Assembly (NCBI GenBank): GCA_027620815.1
Contig: JAQCDH010000002.1
Span: 1 to 45,541, forward strand
Source: Bacillota bacterium
GTDB taxonomy: Bacteria > Bacillota_I > Bacilli_A > Acholeplasmatales > Acholeplasmataceae
Direction of reading: 5' to 3'
DNA length: 45,541 bases
How positions within the stretch are numbered: the first letter of the stretch is position 1; each line of letters starts with the position of its first letter. Both the position numbers and the translations under genes were made by a program. This document shows, one piece after another, positions 1-8,620 of the stretch. A model generated the notes under the pieces. It was not told the origin of the DNA. It made no database searches and saw only the letters and a program-made list of their open reading frames with translations.

Positions 1-973
1 CTAAATTATAAGTTGCAAGCGGATCTTTTCTCAATGATGCTTGATGTAATAACTCATAAATACGCAAATGATCTTTTGGTGTTTCTTTCATCAGTGACAT
101 GGCAAGTTGATTCATGGATACAACATGACTCAATGTAACTGCTTTTTCTAAATAAAATCTTGATTTGTCTAGGTCTTTTAAGGTTCCTTTTCCATTTGCA
201 TACGCAAGACTTAACATATATAGTGCGTGCGGGTGATCAAATGAGGCTGCTTTCTCCATTAAAGTAAATGCGTTATCGTGTTGTTTTTGTTTGATGTAGA
301 TGTTAGCTAAAGCAAAACTTGCATGCGACAACTCTAAGTCAGAACTTTTTTGTAAATAATAAATCGATTCCATGTCTTCTTTCTTAGAGAGATGCATCAT
401 CGCTTTCTTAAATAATAATAGGGCATCATTTGCCTGAATGCCTTTTTCCATAAATGACACGCTTAAAGATTGATTAAAATATTTCCCTTTTTTTTGAAAT
501 AACTGATAAAGCGTGTCATAACTTTCAAGAAGGTGTTGTTCGGATGCGATTTGAAAATAGTGGATGGCTTCTTCTTGGTTGGTTTTCATAAACATGCCTT
601 GGTATAACAAGCTACCATACAGGTGACATGCAAAAGGATCTTTTGCATGAACATATCTCATTAATAAGGGTTGTGCTTCAAGAAAGATTTGATACGCTTT
701 GACTGGATGATAATAAGGTAATTTTTCTACTTGTAAATATTTTGCATATAGTGTCATTGAAAGTGGGTCTTTTTTATCATACCCTTTTTCTAATTGCTCC
801 ATGATTCTTATTAAATGACTTTGATCCACATTAAGTCGTTCTAATAGTTTTGCATAATAAAAATGATACTCACCTTCATATGTATGAAGGTGTTGATTGA
901 TTTCATAGAGTGCTTCATTCATAGATAGTTGTTGATTTGACTCAAAAAAATAATGTTTTAATAACGGGGTCAT
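1..973 (-). CDS. Sel1/TPR-repeat protein, 3' end cut off by the window edge
   Basis: The frame is open from an ATG at 973 down to base 1, giving 324 codons without a stop; the C-terminus lies outside the window. The start overlaps the stop of the SGNH hydrolase gene as ATGA and has an AAAGG ribosome binding site about 7 bases upstream. The translation shows helical repeats of the Sel1 kind, for example ALYMLSLAYANGKGTLKD followed by LDKSRFYLEKAVTL and SMNQLAMSLM, and ASFALANIYIKQKQHDNA followed by FTLMEKAASFDHP. No signal peptide or membrane segment is seen, so it is probably cytoplasmic. Sel1 repeats are protein-interaction scaffolds; the partner is unknown. It is the third gene of a uvrB > SGNH > Sel1 operon with 4-base overlaps, so it is probably translationally coupled. 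The repeat family is clear; the specific role is not. Confidence 0.8.
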   Translation of the reverse strand, partial: MTPLLKHYFFESNQQLSMNEALYEINQHLHTYEGEYHFYYAKLLERLNVDQSHLIRIMEQLEKGYDKKDPLSMTLYAKYLQVEKLPYYHPVKAYQIFLEAQPLLMRYVHAKDPFACHLYGSLLYQGMFMKTNQEEAIHYFQIASEQHLLESYDTLYQLFQKKGKYFNQSLSVSFMEKGIQANDALLLFKKAMMHLSKKEDMESIYYLQKSSDLELSHASFALANIYIKQKQHDNAFTLMEKAASFDHPHALYMLSLAYANGKGTLKDLDKSRFYLEKAVTLSHVVSMNQLAMSLMKETPKDHLRIYELLHQASLRKDPLATYNL

Positions 974-1551
974 AAATAAGCCTTTATCAAACGTTCGTAA
1001 ATATCATAACCTTGTTGATTTAAATGAAGTCCATCAATATGAAGTGATTGACATAAGACATCTCCACATAAAAACGCATCATACATATTAATGATAATTG
1101 CATTTGAAATGTTATTTTTCATCTTTTCTTTTAATTCAAATACGCGTTTAGATGTTCTTGGTTGATCTTGGATTTCAAAATAAGAAGGGTCAATTGGAAG
1201 CGGTAAAATCACATGTACATCATACATGGATAGCGCGTCAACAATTCGTTGAATTCTTGATACAATTGTGTCGTCATCATCATTTGTAAAGACGATATCA
1301 TTGGTGCCTATATGAATAAATACACGGTGAGGTTGCCACATATGAATCGCATCTAATCGTTTCATTAAACCTTCTGTGGTATCACCAGCAATCCCTTGTT
1401 TATGAATATCAATGGTAGGTTTATAATACGCAACCATGGAATCACCAACAAGAATGTTATTCACTTTTTTTGGATACGCATGGAAATGTTTTACTTTAGT
1501 TTCATAATCTTTTTGAATGACATCCCATATGGGTTTGAATTTTGGATTCAT
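970..1551 (-). CDS. SGNH/GDSL-type esterase or acylhydrolase, cytoplasmic form
   Basis: This 193-residue protein has all four SGNH blocks: GDSM with the predicted nucleophile Ser38, the block II glycine in GIAGDTTEGL near residue 56, GTND with Asn84, and DGLH with Asp173 and His176. The family hydrolyses esters or thioesters of lipids, acyl chains or acetylated sugars; the substrate cannot be read from the sequence. There is no signal peptide or membrane helix. Start and stop overlap both neighbours by ATGA (uvrB upstream, Sel1 protein downstream), so translation is probably coupled. A second, related SGNH protein with a membrane anchor lies at 40950-41651; both share the G-I-x-G-D-T and K-R-L pattern after block I, so they belong to one subfamily. 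The catalytic assignment is firm, the biological role open. Confidence 0.85.
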   Translation of the reverse strand: MNPKFKPIWDVIQKDYETKVKHFHAYPKKVNNILVGDSMVAYYKPTIDIHKQGIAGDTTEGLMKRLDAIHMWQPHRVFIHIGTNDIVFTNDDDDTIVSRIQRIVDALSMYDVHVILPLPIDPSYFEIQDQPRTSKRVFELKEKMKNNISNAIIINMYDAFLCGDVLCQSLHIDGLHLNQQGYDIYERLIKAYL

Positions 1552-3497
1552 GAACTTTTCAACTCCATTAATGCATCTCTTAATTCAGCGGCACGTTCAA
1601 AATCAAGTGCTTTTGCTGCATCTAACATCGCTTTCTCTATTTCTCTAATCAGTTTCTTTTTATTTTCTTTATTCATGACTTTTTTAACTTTGTCTTCACC
1701 AATCACTTGACGAATGGAGATATCATCACGAATCGCTTTTTGAATGGTAATCGGTTCTGTCCCATGTGTTTCATTAAAGTCTTGTTGCTTCTTGCGTCTT
1801 CTATCTGTTTCTTTGATTGCGTAATCCATTGCTGAACTCATTGAATCTGCATATAAAATAACACGTCCATTTTGGTTCCTAGCGGCACGACCAATCGTTT
1901 GAACAAGTGAGCGTTCACTTCTTAAAAACCCTTGTTTATCCGCATCTAGTATCGCAACCAAACTAACCTCAGGTAAATCAAGACCTTCTCTAAGTAAGTT
2001 AATGCCGATTAACACATCATAAATACCTTTTCGTAAATCAGTTAATATTTGAATACGCTCAAGTGACTTAATTTCACTATGTAAATAGGCGACTTTTAGA
2101 CCCATCTTTTTAAAATAAGCCGTTAAATCTTCACTCATACGAATCGTTAACGTTGTGACTAAAACGCGTTCATTTTTCTTTGTTCTTTCTTGAATTTCAA
2201 AAAAGAGATCATCCATTTGACCCATTGTTTTTCTTACTTCAACAATTGGATCTAGTAAATAGGTTGGACGAATGATTTGTTCAACGACTGGGAGTTTTTT
2301 CTCTAATTCATAATCTCCAGGTGTCGCTGATAAATAAACCACTTTATCAACTTTGTGTTCAAACTCTTCAAATTGTAAAGGCCTGTTATCAAGAGCAGAT
2401 GGTAATCGAAAGCCGTGATCAACAAGTGTTGTTTTTCTTGAACGGTCACCAAAATACATCCCTCTAATTTGAGGCATCGTGACATGTGATTCATCAATGA
2501 TCATTAAAAAATCTTTCCCGAAGAAATCAATTAAAGTAGAAGGTGTTTCACCAGCTTCACGAAGTGCTAAGTGTCTTGCATAGTTTTCAATCCCGCTACA
2601 AAAGCCGATTTCAGTCATCATTTCAATATCATATTTCGTACGTTGTTCGATACGTTGCGCTTCTAGTAATAAATTACGTTCTTTAAAATATAAAATTTGA
2701 TCTTGCAGTTCGTTTTTAATACGACGAATCGATTCTTGAAGTTTTTCTTTATCCGTAACAAAGTGTGATGCAGGAAACAAGGTCATCATTTCCATTTGAT
2801 CGATGGTCTGTCCTGTTAAGACATCAAACCGTTTAATCGAATCAATTTCTTTTCCAAATAAAGAAACGCGAATACCATGTGCATGCTCATATGCAGGAAT
2901 GATTTCTATGACATCCCCTCTGACACGAAAGGTGCCTCTATGAAAATCAATATCATTACGTTCATACGTCATGTGAACAAGTTCGTTTAAAATACCATCT
3001 CGTCCAATCTTATCACCTTTACGTAACACGAGCATGGAACCTTGGTAATCTTCAGGATCACCAATTCCATAAATACAAGATACTGATGCAACAACAATCA
3101 CATCATCCCGCTCTAATAACGAAGAGGTTGCACTATGTCTAAGTTCATCAATTTCATCATTAATAGACGCATCTTTTTCAATATATAAATCTTTTCCGAC
3201 GACATACGCTTCTGGTTGATAATAATCATAATATGAAATAAAATATTCAACGCGATTATTTGGAAAAAACGCTTTTAATTCAGCGTATAATTGTCCAGCT
3301 AATGTTTTATTTGGCGCGAGTACAAGTGTTTTTTTACCTAATGTTTGAATGATGTTTGCCATTGTATAGGTTTTACCTGTTCCTGTTGCACCAAGTAAGA
3401 CTTGTTGTTTGTGTGTATTAAAATTTTGAACGAGTATTTTAATTGCCTCAATTTGATCACCGCGTGGTTCAAAAGGGGCTTGTAAGTTAAATATCAT
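1548..3497 (-). CDS. uvrB: Excinuclease ABC subunit B
   Basis: UvrB is the damage-verifying helicase-like subunit of nucleotide excision repair; it is loaded by UvrA and recruits UvrC. The 649-residue protein is of normal length. The Walker A motif GATGTGKT ends at Lys42-Thr43, the damage-probing beta-hairpin starts with YYDYYQPEAYV at residues 89-99, the Walker B region reads MIIDESH, and helicase motif VI is seen in QTIGRAARN. The last 35 residues (KKLIREIEKAM to RAAELRDAL) form the coiled UvrB/UvrC interaction domain. uvrA does not follow it here; instead an SGNH hydrolase and a Sel1 protein are co-transcribed. An extended -10 promoter and a short leader lie between the ppdK terminator and the ATG. 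Confidence 0.97.
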   Translation of the reverse strand: MIFNLQAPFEPRGDQIEAIKILVQNFNTHKQQVLLGATGTGKTYTMANIIQTLGKKTLVLAPNKTLAGQLYAELKAFFPNNRVEYFISYYDYYQPEAYVVGKDLYIEKDASINDEIDELRHSATSSLLERDDVIVVASVSCIYGIGDPEDYQGSMLVLRKGDKIGRDGILNELVHMTYERNDIDFHRGTFRVRGDVIEIIPAYEHAHGIRVSLFGKEIDSIKRFDVLTGQTIDQMEMMTLFPASHFVTDKEKLQESIRRIKNELQDQILYFKERNLLLEAQRIEQRTKYDIEMMTEIGFCSGIENYARHLALREAGETPSTLIDFFGKDFLMIIDESHVTMPQIRGMYFGDRSRKTTLVDHGFRLPSALDNRPLQFEEFEHKVDKVVYLSATPGDYELEKKLPVVEQIIRPTYLLDPIVEVRKTMGQMDDLFFEIQERTKKNERVLVTTLTIRMSEDLTAYFKKMGLKVAYLHSEIKSLERIQILTDLRKGIYDVLIGINLLREGLDLPEVSLVAILDADKQGFLRSERSLVQTIGRAARNQNGRVILYADSMSSAMDYAIKETDRRRKKQQDFNETHGTEPITIQKAIRDDISIRQVIGEDKVKKVMNKENKKKLIREIEKAMLDAAKALDFERAAELRDALMELKSS

Positions 3498-3504
3498 ATG
3501 ATCA

Positions 3505-3521
3505 CCACTTCTATTATATCA
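3505..3521 (-). promoter_or_regulatory. Extended -10 promoter of uvrB
   Basis: On the minus strand TTGATATAAT gives TGA plus a perfect TATAAT at 3513-3518. The -35 position falls inside the ppdK terminator stem and is not recognisable, so the promoter would rely on the extended -10. The predicted transcript has a leader of only about 10 bases, with GGTGAT as ribosome binding site. Confidence 0.5.
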
Positions 3522-3530
3522 AGAGAATGA

Positions 3531-3555
3531 AAAAACGCCGAATATCGGCGTTTTA
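3531..3555 (-). terminator. Intrinsic terminator of the pfkA-ppdK operon
   Basis: A perfect 10-bp stem (3532-3541 with 3545-3554) with a 3-base loop and a core of GCCGA/TCGGC, followed on the minus strand by a T-run. It lies directly after the ppdK stop codon. Confidence 0.9.
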
Positions 3556-3559
3556 TGTG

Positions 3560-6184
3560 TTATCTTGGGTTTTTGATTTGTGCATGTGCGGCTGCAAGTC
3601 TTGCAATCGGCACTCTAAATGGAGAACATGACACGTAAGATAATCCAATATTGTGGCAGAATTCAACGGATGATGGGTCACCACCGTGTTCACCACAAAT
3701 TCCTAATTTAAGATTTGGACGTGCTTCTTTACCTAACGTCGATGCCATTTTCATAAGTTTACCAACACCACGTTGATCGATATGTTGGAATGGATCTTCT
3801 TCAAATATTTTCTGTTCGTAGTAATCGCCTAAGAATGTTGCTGCATCATCACGAGAAAATCCAAACGTCATTTGCGTTAAGTCGTTCGTACCGAAACTGA
3901 AGAATTCAGCTTCTTTTGCAATTTCATCTGCAAGTAATGCCGCACGAGGAATTTCAATCATGGTACCTACTAAGTACTTAAGATCAATCCCAGATGTTTT
4001 AATAATTGCATCTGCGGTTTCAACAACCACTTTTTTAATTGCTTTTAATTCACGGACTTCACCAACAAGTGGAATCATGATTTCTGGAATGACAGTAAGT
4101 CCTTCTTTCGTCACTTCAATGGCTGCTTCAATGACAGCTTGTGTTTGCATACGTGCAATTTCTGGATAGGTTACAGATAAACGTACACCACGGTGTCCTA
4201 ACATTGGGTTTGTTTCATGTAAGGAATCAATGACTTGTTGTAAGTCTTTAAATGACATATTCATTTCTTTTGCAAGTGCTTCAATGTCATCTTTTTGTGT
4301 TGGTAAGAATTCATGTAGTGGTGGATCCAAGTAACGAATGGTTACGGCGTACCCTTTCATTGCTTTGTATAATCCTTTGAAGTCTTCTCTTTGCATTGGA
4401 AGTAATTTTGCAAGTGCTTTTTCTCTTGCTTCTACATTTGGTGCAACGATCATTTCACGCATTGCTGCAATTCTTGATTCTTCAAAGAACATATGTTCTG
4501 TTCGACATAAACCAATGCCTTGTGCACCAAAGTCATATGCGACCGTTGCATCATGTGGATTGTCAGCATTGGCACGAACATCTAGTTTACGAATTTCATC
4601 TGCCCAACCCATGATGACGCCAAAGTTTCCTGAGACCGTTGCATCTACAGTTTTGACTTCTTTGTTATATACTTTACCAGTTGACCCATCTAATGAAATC
4701 CAGTCGCCTTCTTTAAATGTTTGACCATTGACTGTGAATGTTTTGTTGTGTTCATCAATACGTAATTGGGATGCACCTGATACACAGCATTTACCCATAC
4801 CACGGGCAACGACTGCTGCGTGAGATGTCATACCCCCACGTGCTGTTAAAATTCCTGATGCAACAATCATTCCTTCGATATCTTCAGGTGATGTTTCAAC
4901 TCGTACTAAAATCACAGGTTGTTTTGTTTCAGCAACCATTTCTCTTGCACGGTCTGCATCAAATGCAACACGTCCTGTCGCTGCTCCTGGAGATGCATTT
5001 AGACCTGTTGTTAAGACTTCAGCATTTGCTAAATCTTCAGCATCAAATTGTGGATGTAATAATGTATCTAATTGGTTTGGTTCTACTTTGAGTAATGCTT
5101 GTTCTTTTGTAAGGACACCTTCATTGACTAAATCAATGGCGATTTGTAAAGCTGCTTGTGAGGTACGTTTACCATTACGTGTTTGTAAGAAATAAAGTTT
5201 TCCTTGTTCGATGGTAAATTCCATATCTTGCATGTCTTTATAATGTGCTTCTAAAATATCAACAAGTCTAACGAATTCGTTATAAACAGCTGGGTTATCT
5301 GTTGCAAGTTCAACAATTGGTTTTGGTGTACGAATCCCGGCAACAACGTCTTCACCTTGTGCATTAAATAAGTATTCACCATATAATTCTTTTTCACCAG
5401 TTGATGGGTTTCTAGAAAATGCAACCCCTGTTCCTGATGTTTCGCCCATGTTACCAAAGACCATGCCTTGAACGTTAACAGCAGTTCCCCAGTTATAAGG
5501 AATTTGGTGTAAACGACGGTATGTGTTTGCACGTGGGTTATCCCATGAACGGAAAACCGCAGTAATGGATTCAATGAGATGTTCTTTTGGGTCTTGTGGG
5601 AAAGGTTGACCTTTTAATTGTTCGTATTTTGTTAAAAATTGAGAAACAAGTTCTTTTAAGTCGTTTGCATCTAAATCTGTATCTGCTTCAACGCCTTTTG
5701 CTTCTTTCATTTTTTCTAATAAGTGTTCGTAATTTGATTTTGGAATGTCCATGACAACATCACTAAACATTTGAATAAAACGACGATATGAGTCATATGC
5801 AAAACGTGGATTATTTGTTTTTTTAGCAAGTCCTTCAACAGAAATATTATTTAAACCTAAGTTTAAAATGGTATCCATCATCCCTGGCATTGACGCACGA
5901 GATCCCGAACGCACTGAAACTAAAAATGGTTCATTCGCATCGCCAAATTTTTTTCCACTTTCTTTTTCAGTTGCAGTTAATGCTGCAAAAATTTGATCTA
6001 TGATGTCTTGAGAAATAGTTTTTCCTGCATCATAATAAGCATTACATGCTTCTGTCGTCACTGTAAATCCTTGTGGAACTGGTAATCCTAAACGAGACAT
6101 CTCTGCTAAGTTTGCACCTTTACCTCCAAGGAGGTTACGCATGGATTGATCGCCATCTTTGAATAAGTATACGTATTTACTCAT
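3560..6184 (-). CDS. ppdK: Pyruvate, phosphate dikinase
   Basis: PPDK interconverts PEP + AMP + PPi and pyruvate + ATP + Pi. The 874-residue length is standard. The nucleotide-binding domain begins with LLGGKGANLAEM; the swivelling phosphohistidine domain has GGMTSHAAVVARGMGK with the phosphorylated histidine at residue 455, the same number as in the well-studied Clostridium symbiosum enzyme. The PEP-binding barrel has RTEHMFF and ends with GICGEHGGDPSS, with the catalytic cysteine at 830. It lies 18 bases behind pfkA with an AAAGGAAA ribosome binding site, so it is the second gene of a glycolytic operon. In a fermenting cell with a PPi-type phosphofructokinase next door, the glycolytic, ATP-forming direction is the likely one (inference). 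Confidence 0.97.
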   Translation of the reverse strand: MSKYVYLFKDGDQSMRNLLGGKGANLAEMSRLGLPVPQGFTVTTEACNAYYDAGKTISQDIIDQIFAALTATEKESGKKFGDANEPFLVSVRSGSRASMPGMMDTILNLGLNNISVEGLAKKTNNPRFAYDSYRRFIQMFSDVVMDIPKSNYEHLLEKMKEAKGVEADTDLDANDLKELVSQFLTKYEQLKGQPFPQDPKEHLIESITAVFRSWDNPRANTYRRLHQIPYNWGTAVNVQGMVFGNMGETSGTGVAFSRNPSTGEKELYGEYLFNAQGEDVVAGIRTPKPIVELATDNPAVYNEFVRLVDILEAHYKDMQDMEFTIEQGKLYFLQTRNGKRTSQAALQIAIDLVNEGVLTKEQALLKVEPNQLDTLLHPQFDAEDLANAEVLTTGLNASPGAATGRVAFDADRAREMVAETKQPVILVRVETSPEDIEGMIVASGILTARGGMTSHAAVVARGMGKCCVSGASQLRIDEHNKTFTVNGQTFKEGDWISLDGSTGKVYNKEVKTVDATVSGNFGVIMGWADEIRKLDVRANADNPHDATVAYDFGAQGIGLCRTEHMFFEESRIAAMREMIVAPNVEAREKALAKLLPMQREDFKGLYKAMKGYAVTIRYLDPPLHEFLPTQKDDIEALAKEMNMSFKDLQQVIDSLHETNPMLGHRGVRLSVTYPEIARMQTQAVIEAAIEVTKEGLTVIPEIMIPLVGEVRELKAIKKVVVETADAIIKTSGIDLKYLVGTMIEIPRAALLADEIAKEAEFFSFGTNDLTQMTFGFSRDDAATFLGDYYEQKIFEEDPFQHIDQRGVGKLMKMASTLGKEARPNLKLGICGEHGGDPSSVEFCHNIGLSYVSCSPFRVPIARLAAAHAQIKNPR

Positions 6185-6202
6185 TGTATTTCCTTTCTTT
6201 TA

Positions 6203-7153
6203 TTAAGCTATTTTTTTATATAATTTATAAAGTGGATTTTTAGGTCGTGGGAAGCCAACGACATTGGCAAATGGTAAATGCACCATTTGTGAATCACGAA
6301 TACCTACAACAACACCATGGATGCCATCATTAAGTATTTCTGTGGCATATGTTCCCATACGCGATGCTAAAATTCTATCTTCACTATCTGGATGACCACC
6401 ACGTTGAATATACCCTAATACGGTTGCACGTGATGCAAACCCAGATAATTCTGTAATTTCTTTGGCAAGTGCATGGACATCAAACATGTTTTCAGTAACA
6501 ACGATAATCGCATGTCTTCTGCCTTTTTCTTTGTGTTTTTTTAATGTTTCAATAATATCTTCTTTTTTTACAGGATTTTCAGGTGTCACAATGAATTCTG
6601 CACCCCCACAAATCCCTGCAAACAACGCTAAATCACCACAACTTCTCCCCATCACTTCAACAATCGAACAACGTTGATGAGATTGAGAGGTATCTCTTAA
6701 TTTATCTAAAGCATCCACAATCGTTTCAACAGCAGTTGAAAATCCAATGGTATAATCTGTGCCTGCAATATCATTATCAATCGTACCAGGAAGTCCAATG
6801 ACTTTAAATCCTAACTTTGATAAATCCATCGCACCTCGGTATGTACCATCTCCACCAATAGCAATGAGTGCTTCGATGTTTCTATTTTTCATATTTTCAA
6901 TGGCTTTTTTTTGATAAGCGACATCATGAAATTCAGGGACTCTTGCAGTGCCTAAAAACGTTCCACCTGAACTTAACATACCAGAGACACTTTGATGATC
7001 AAGTAAAACCATATCATCATCAATGAGCCCTTGATAACCGTCTTTTACACCATAAACATGGTGCCCTAAAGATTCTGCTGAACGTACGACTGCACGGACA
7101 GCTGCATTCATGCCTGGTGCATCGCCACCAGAGGTTAAAACAGCAATATTCAT
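6203..7153 (-). CDS. pfkA: ATP-dependent 6-phosphofructokinase
   Basis: PfkA phosphorylates fructose 6-phosphate to fructose 1,6-bisphosphate. The 316-residue protein has the ATP-site motif LTSGGDAPGMNAAVRAVVR at the N-terminus, GGDGTYRGA, PGTIDNDI with the catalytic TIDND loop, and EVMGRSCGD. Glycines in GGDGT and in PGTIDND mark the ATP-using subgroup, in contrast to the neighbouring divergent enzyme. The ATG has a GAAAGGAA ribosome binding site, and the gene is the first of a two-gene operon with ppdK, driven by an extended -10 promoter in the divergent spacer to pfp. Confidence 0.96.
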   Translation of the reverse strand: MNIAVLTSGGDAPGMNAAVRAVVRSAESLGHHVYGVKDGYQGLIDDDMVLLDHQSVSGMLSSGGTFLGTARVPEFHDVAYQKKAIENMKNRNIEALIAIGGDGTYRGAMDLSKLGFKVIGLPGTIDNDIAGTDYTIGFSTAVETIVDALDKLRDTSQSHQRCSIVEVMGRSCGDLALFAGICGGAEFIVTPENPVKKEDIIETLKKHKEKGRRHAIIVVTENMFDVHALAKEITELSGFASRATVLGYIQRGGHPDSEDRILASRMGTYATEILNDGIHGVVVGIRDSQMVHLPFANVVGFPRPKNPLYKLYKKIA

Positions 7154-7184
7154 AATGTTCCTTTCAATACAAAATACCTTAAAT

Positions 7185-7193
7185 ATTATAACA
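7185..7193 (-). promoter_or_regulatory. Extended -10 promoter of pfkA-ppdK
   Basis: The minus strand reads ATATGTTATAAT, a perfect TATAAT (7185-7190) preceded by TGT. No good -35 is present at the usual distance. The same 12-base string occurs upstream of plsX at 25709-25720. Confidence 0.6.
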
Positions 7194-7230
7194 TATAATC
7201 ACCATGCACATACGCAAAACCCTTTAATTT

Positions 7231-7268
7231 TTATCTTTTTACTAAAGATATCTCATTTATGATAAAAT
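7231..7268 (+). promoter_or_regulatory. Promoter of the PPi-type phosphofructokinase gene
   Basis: TGATAAAAT gives an extended -10 (TAAAAT at 7263-7268). A TTTACT upstream could be a weak -35 but its spacing is about 19 bases. It is divergent from the pfkA promoter, with some 70 bases between the two -10 elements. Confidence 0.5.
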
Positions 7269-7295
7269 AAAAGAAAAACGAAAGAGATGTCAACC

Positions 7296-8540
7296 ATGAA
7301 AAATTTAGTTGGAAATGCATTGTTAGGACAATCCGGAGGTCCAACTTCAGTCATTAATGCCAGTGCCGCTGGTGTTTTTATTGAAGCACTCAACCAAGAA
7401 AACATCACGGGTGTTTTTGGAGCAGTTCACGGAATTAAAGGAATTTTAGAAGAAGATTTTATTGATATTTCTAAAGAAGATTTAGACGAGTTAAAACGTC
7501 TTAAAAATACACCTTCTTCATCCATCGGTAGCGTCCGTTATAAATTAAAAGATCCTAAAAAAGATGATTCAGAATATAAACGTTTACTTGAAGTCTTTAG
7601 AAAATATAACATCCGTTATTTCTTTTATAACGGTGGTAATGATTCCATGGATACCTGTAATAAAATCTCTAAATTCTTTAAAAAAGAAGGCTTTGATTGC
7701 AATGTCATGGGGGTTCCTAAAACCATTGATAATGACTTAAATGTGACCGATCACTCACCAGGATACGGGAGTGCTGCGAAATATGTTGCAACCACATTTA
7801 TGGAATTATTTCATGATGCAACCGTTTATGATCAACCGATGATTACCGTGGTTGAAGTCATGGGTCGTAATGCAGGATGGTTAACAGCTGCTGCTGCGCT
7901 TGCTCAGTATAAAGGTCAAGGACCTGACTTATTGTATTTACCAGAAAAAACATTTGATCCAGAAGTTTTCTTCAGTGATGTTGATAAAGTCTTAAAACAA
8001 AAAGGAAAAGTGATAGTTGCCGTTTCTGAAGGCATTAAAACTAAAGATGGTAAATATGTTCCTGAACTGTATCAAGAACTTAAAAAAGATGCGTTTGGAC
8101 ATGCGCAATTAGGTGGAACAGCACAAGCACTTGTTTCAGAACTAGGAAACCGTTTCAATGTTAAATTACGTGCCATTGAATTTTCATTGATGCAACGAAG
8201 TGCCGCACATCTAGCTTCTAAAGTGGATGTCACAGAAGCATATAATGCAGGACGTAAAGCGGTACAAGCTGCGGTCGCTGGTGTCACAGATAAAATGATT
8301 GGATTTAAACGTGTGTCATCTCATCCTTATAAAATTAAGTATGTCAGAATCCCACTTCAAAAAGCAGCCAATGAAGAACAAAAAGTCCCTCTCCATTGGA
8401 TTAAAGAAGATAACACAGGACTCACACAAGACTATATTGATTATGCCTTACCTTTAATACAAGGTGATGAAAAAGCAAAACTAGAAGATGGACTTCCAAG
8501 ATTTGCAAAACTTAAAAAAATTAGAGTACAAAAAAAATAA
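7296..8540 (+). CDS. pfp: Pyrophosphate-type phosphofructokinase (diphosphate-fructose-6-phosphate 1-phosphotransferase)
   Basis: Reversible phosphorylation of fructose 6-phosphate with PPi as donor is predicted. Motifs are LLGQSGGPTSVINASAAG, YNGGNDSMDT, GVPKTIDNDL and EVMGRNAGWL. In this superfamily a non-glycine residue in GGND and a lysine in PKTIDND block ATP and favour PPi, so the donor is inferred from known specificity residues. An ATG at 7287 is also possible, but AAAGAGATG would then overlap it; that string is best placed as ribosome binding site for the ATG at 7296, giving 414 residues. It is divergent from pfkA-ppdK and monocistronic, with its own terminator. Confidence 0.92.
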   Translation: MKNLVGNALLGQSGGPTSVINASAAGVFIEALNQENITGVFGAVHGIKGILEEDFIDISKEDLDELKRLKNTPSSSIGSVRYKLKDPKKDDSEYKRLLEVFRKYNIRYFFYNGGNDSMDTCNKISKFFKKEGFDCNVMGVPKTIDNDLNVTDHSPGYGSAAKYVATTFMELFHDATVYDQPMITVVEVMGRNAGWLTAAAALAQYKGQGPDLLYLPEKTFDPEVFFSDVDKVLKQKGKVIVAVSEGIKTKDGKYVPELYQELKKDAFGHAQLGGTAQALVSELGNRFNVKLRAIEFSLMQRSAAHLASKVDVTEAYNAGRKAVQAAVAGVTDKMIGFKRVSSHPYKIKYVRIPLQKAANEEQKVPLHWIKEDNTGLTQDYIDYALPLIQGDEKAKLEDGLPRFAKLKKIRVQKK

Positions 8541-8541
8541 C

Positions 8542-8576
8542 AAAACAGGTCATCTCTTTAGATGACCTGTTTTTAT
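8542..8576 (+). terminator. Intrinsic terminator of pfp
   Basis: A 13-bp stem (8543-8555 with 8560-8572, core ACAGGTCATCT) closed by a 4-base loop CTTT and followed by a T-run on the plus strand. It starts 2 bases after the pfp stop. Confidence 0.93.
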
Positions 8577-8580
8577 TTAT

Positions 8581-8611
8581 AAAAAAACACTTCCTAATAA
8601 AGGAAGTGTTT
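8581..8611 (-). terminator. Intrinsic terminator of the giant CvpA-like gene
   Basis: An 11-bp stem (8585-8595 with 8601-8611, core CACTTCCT/AGGAAGTG), 5-base loop, followed on the minus strand by seven T. It stands back to back with the pfp terminator, so the two convergent transcripts each have their own. Confidence 0.92.
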
Positions 8612-8620
8612 AACAATCAA

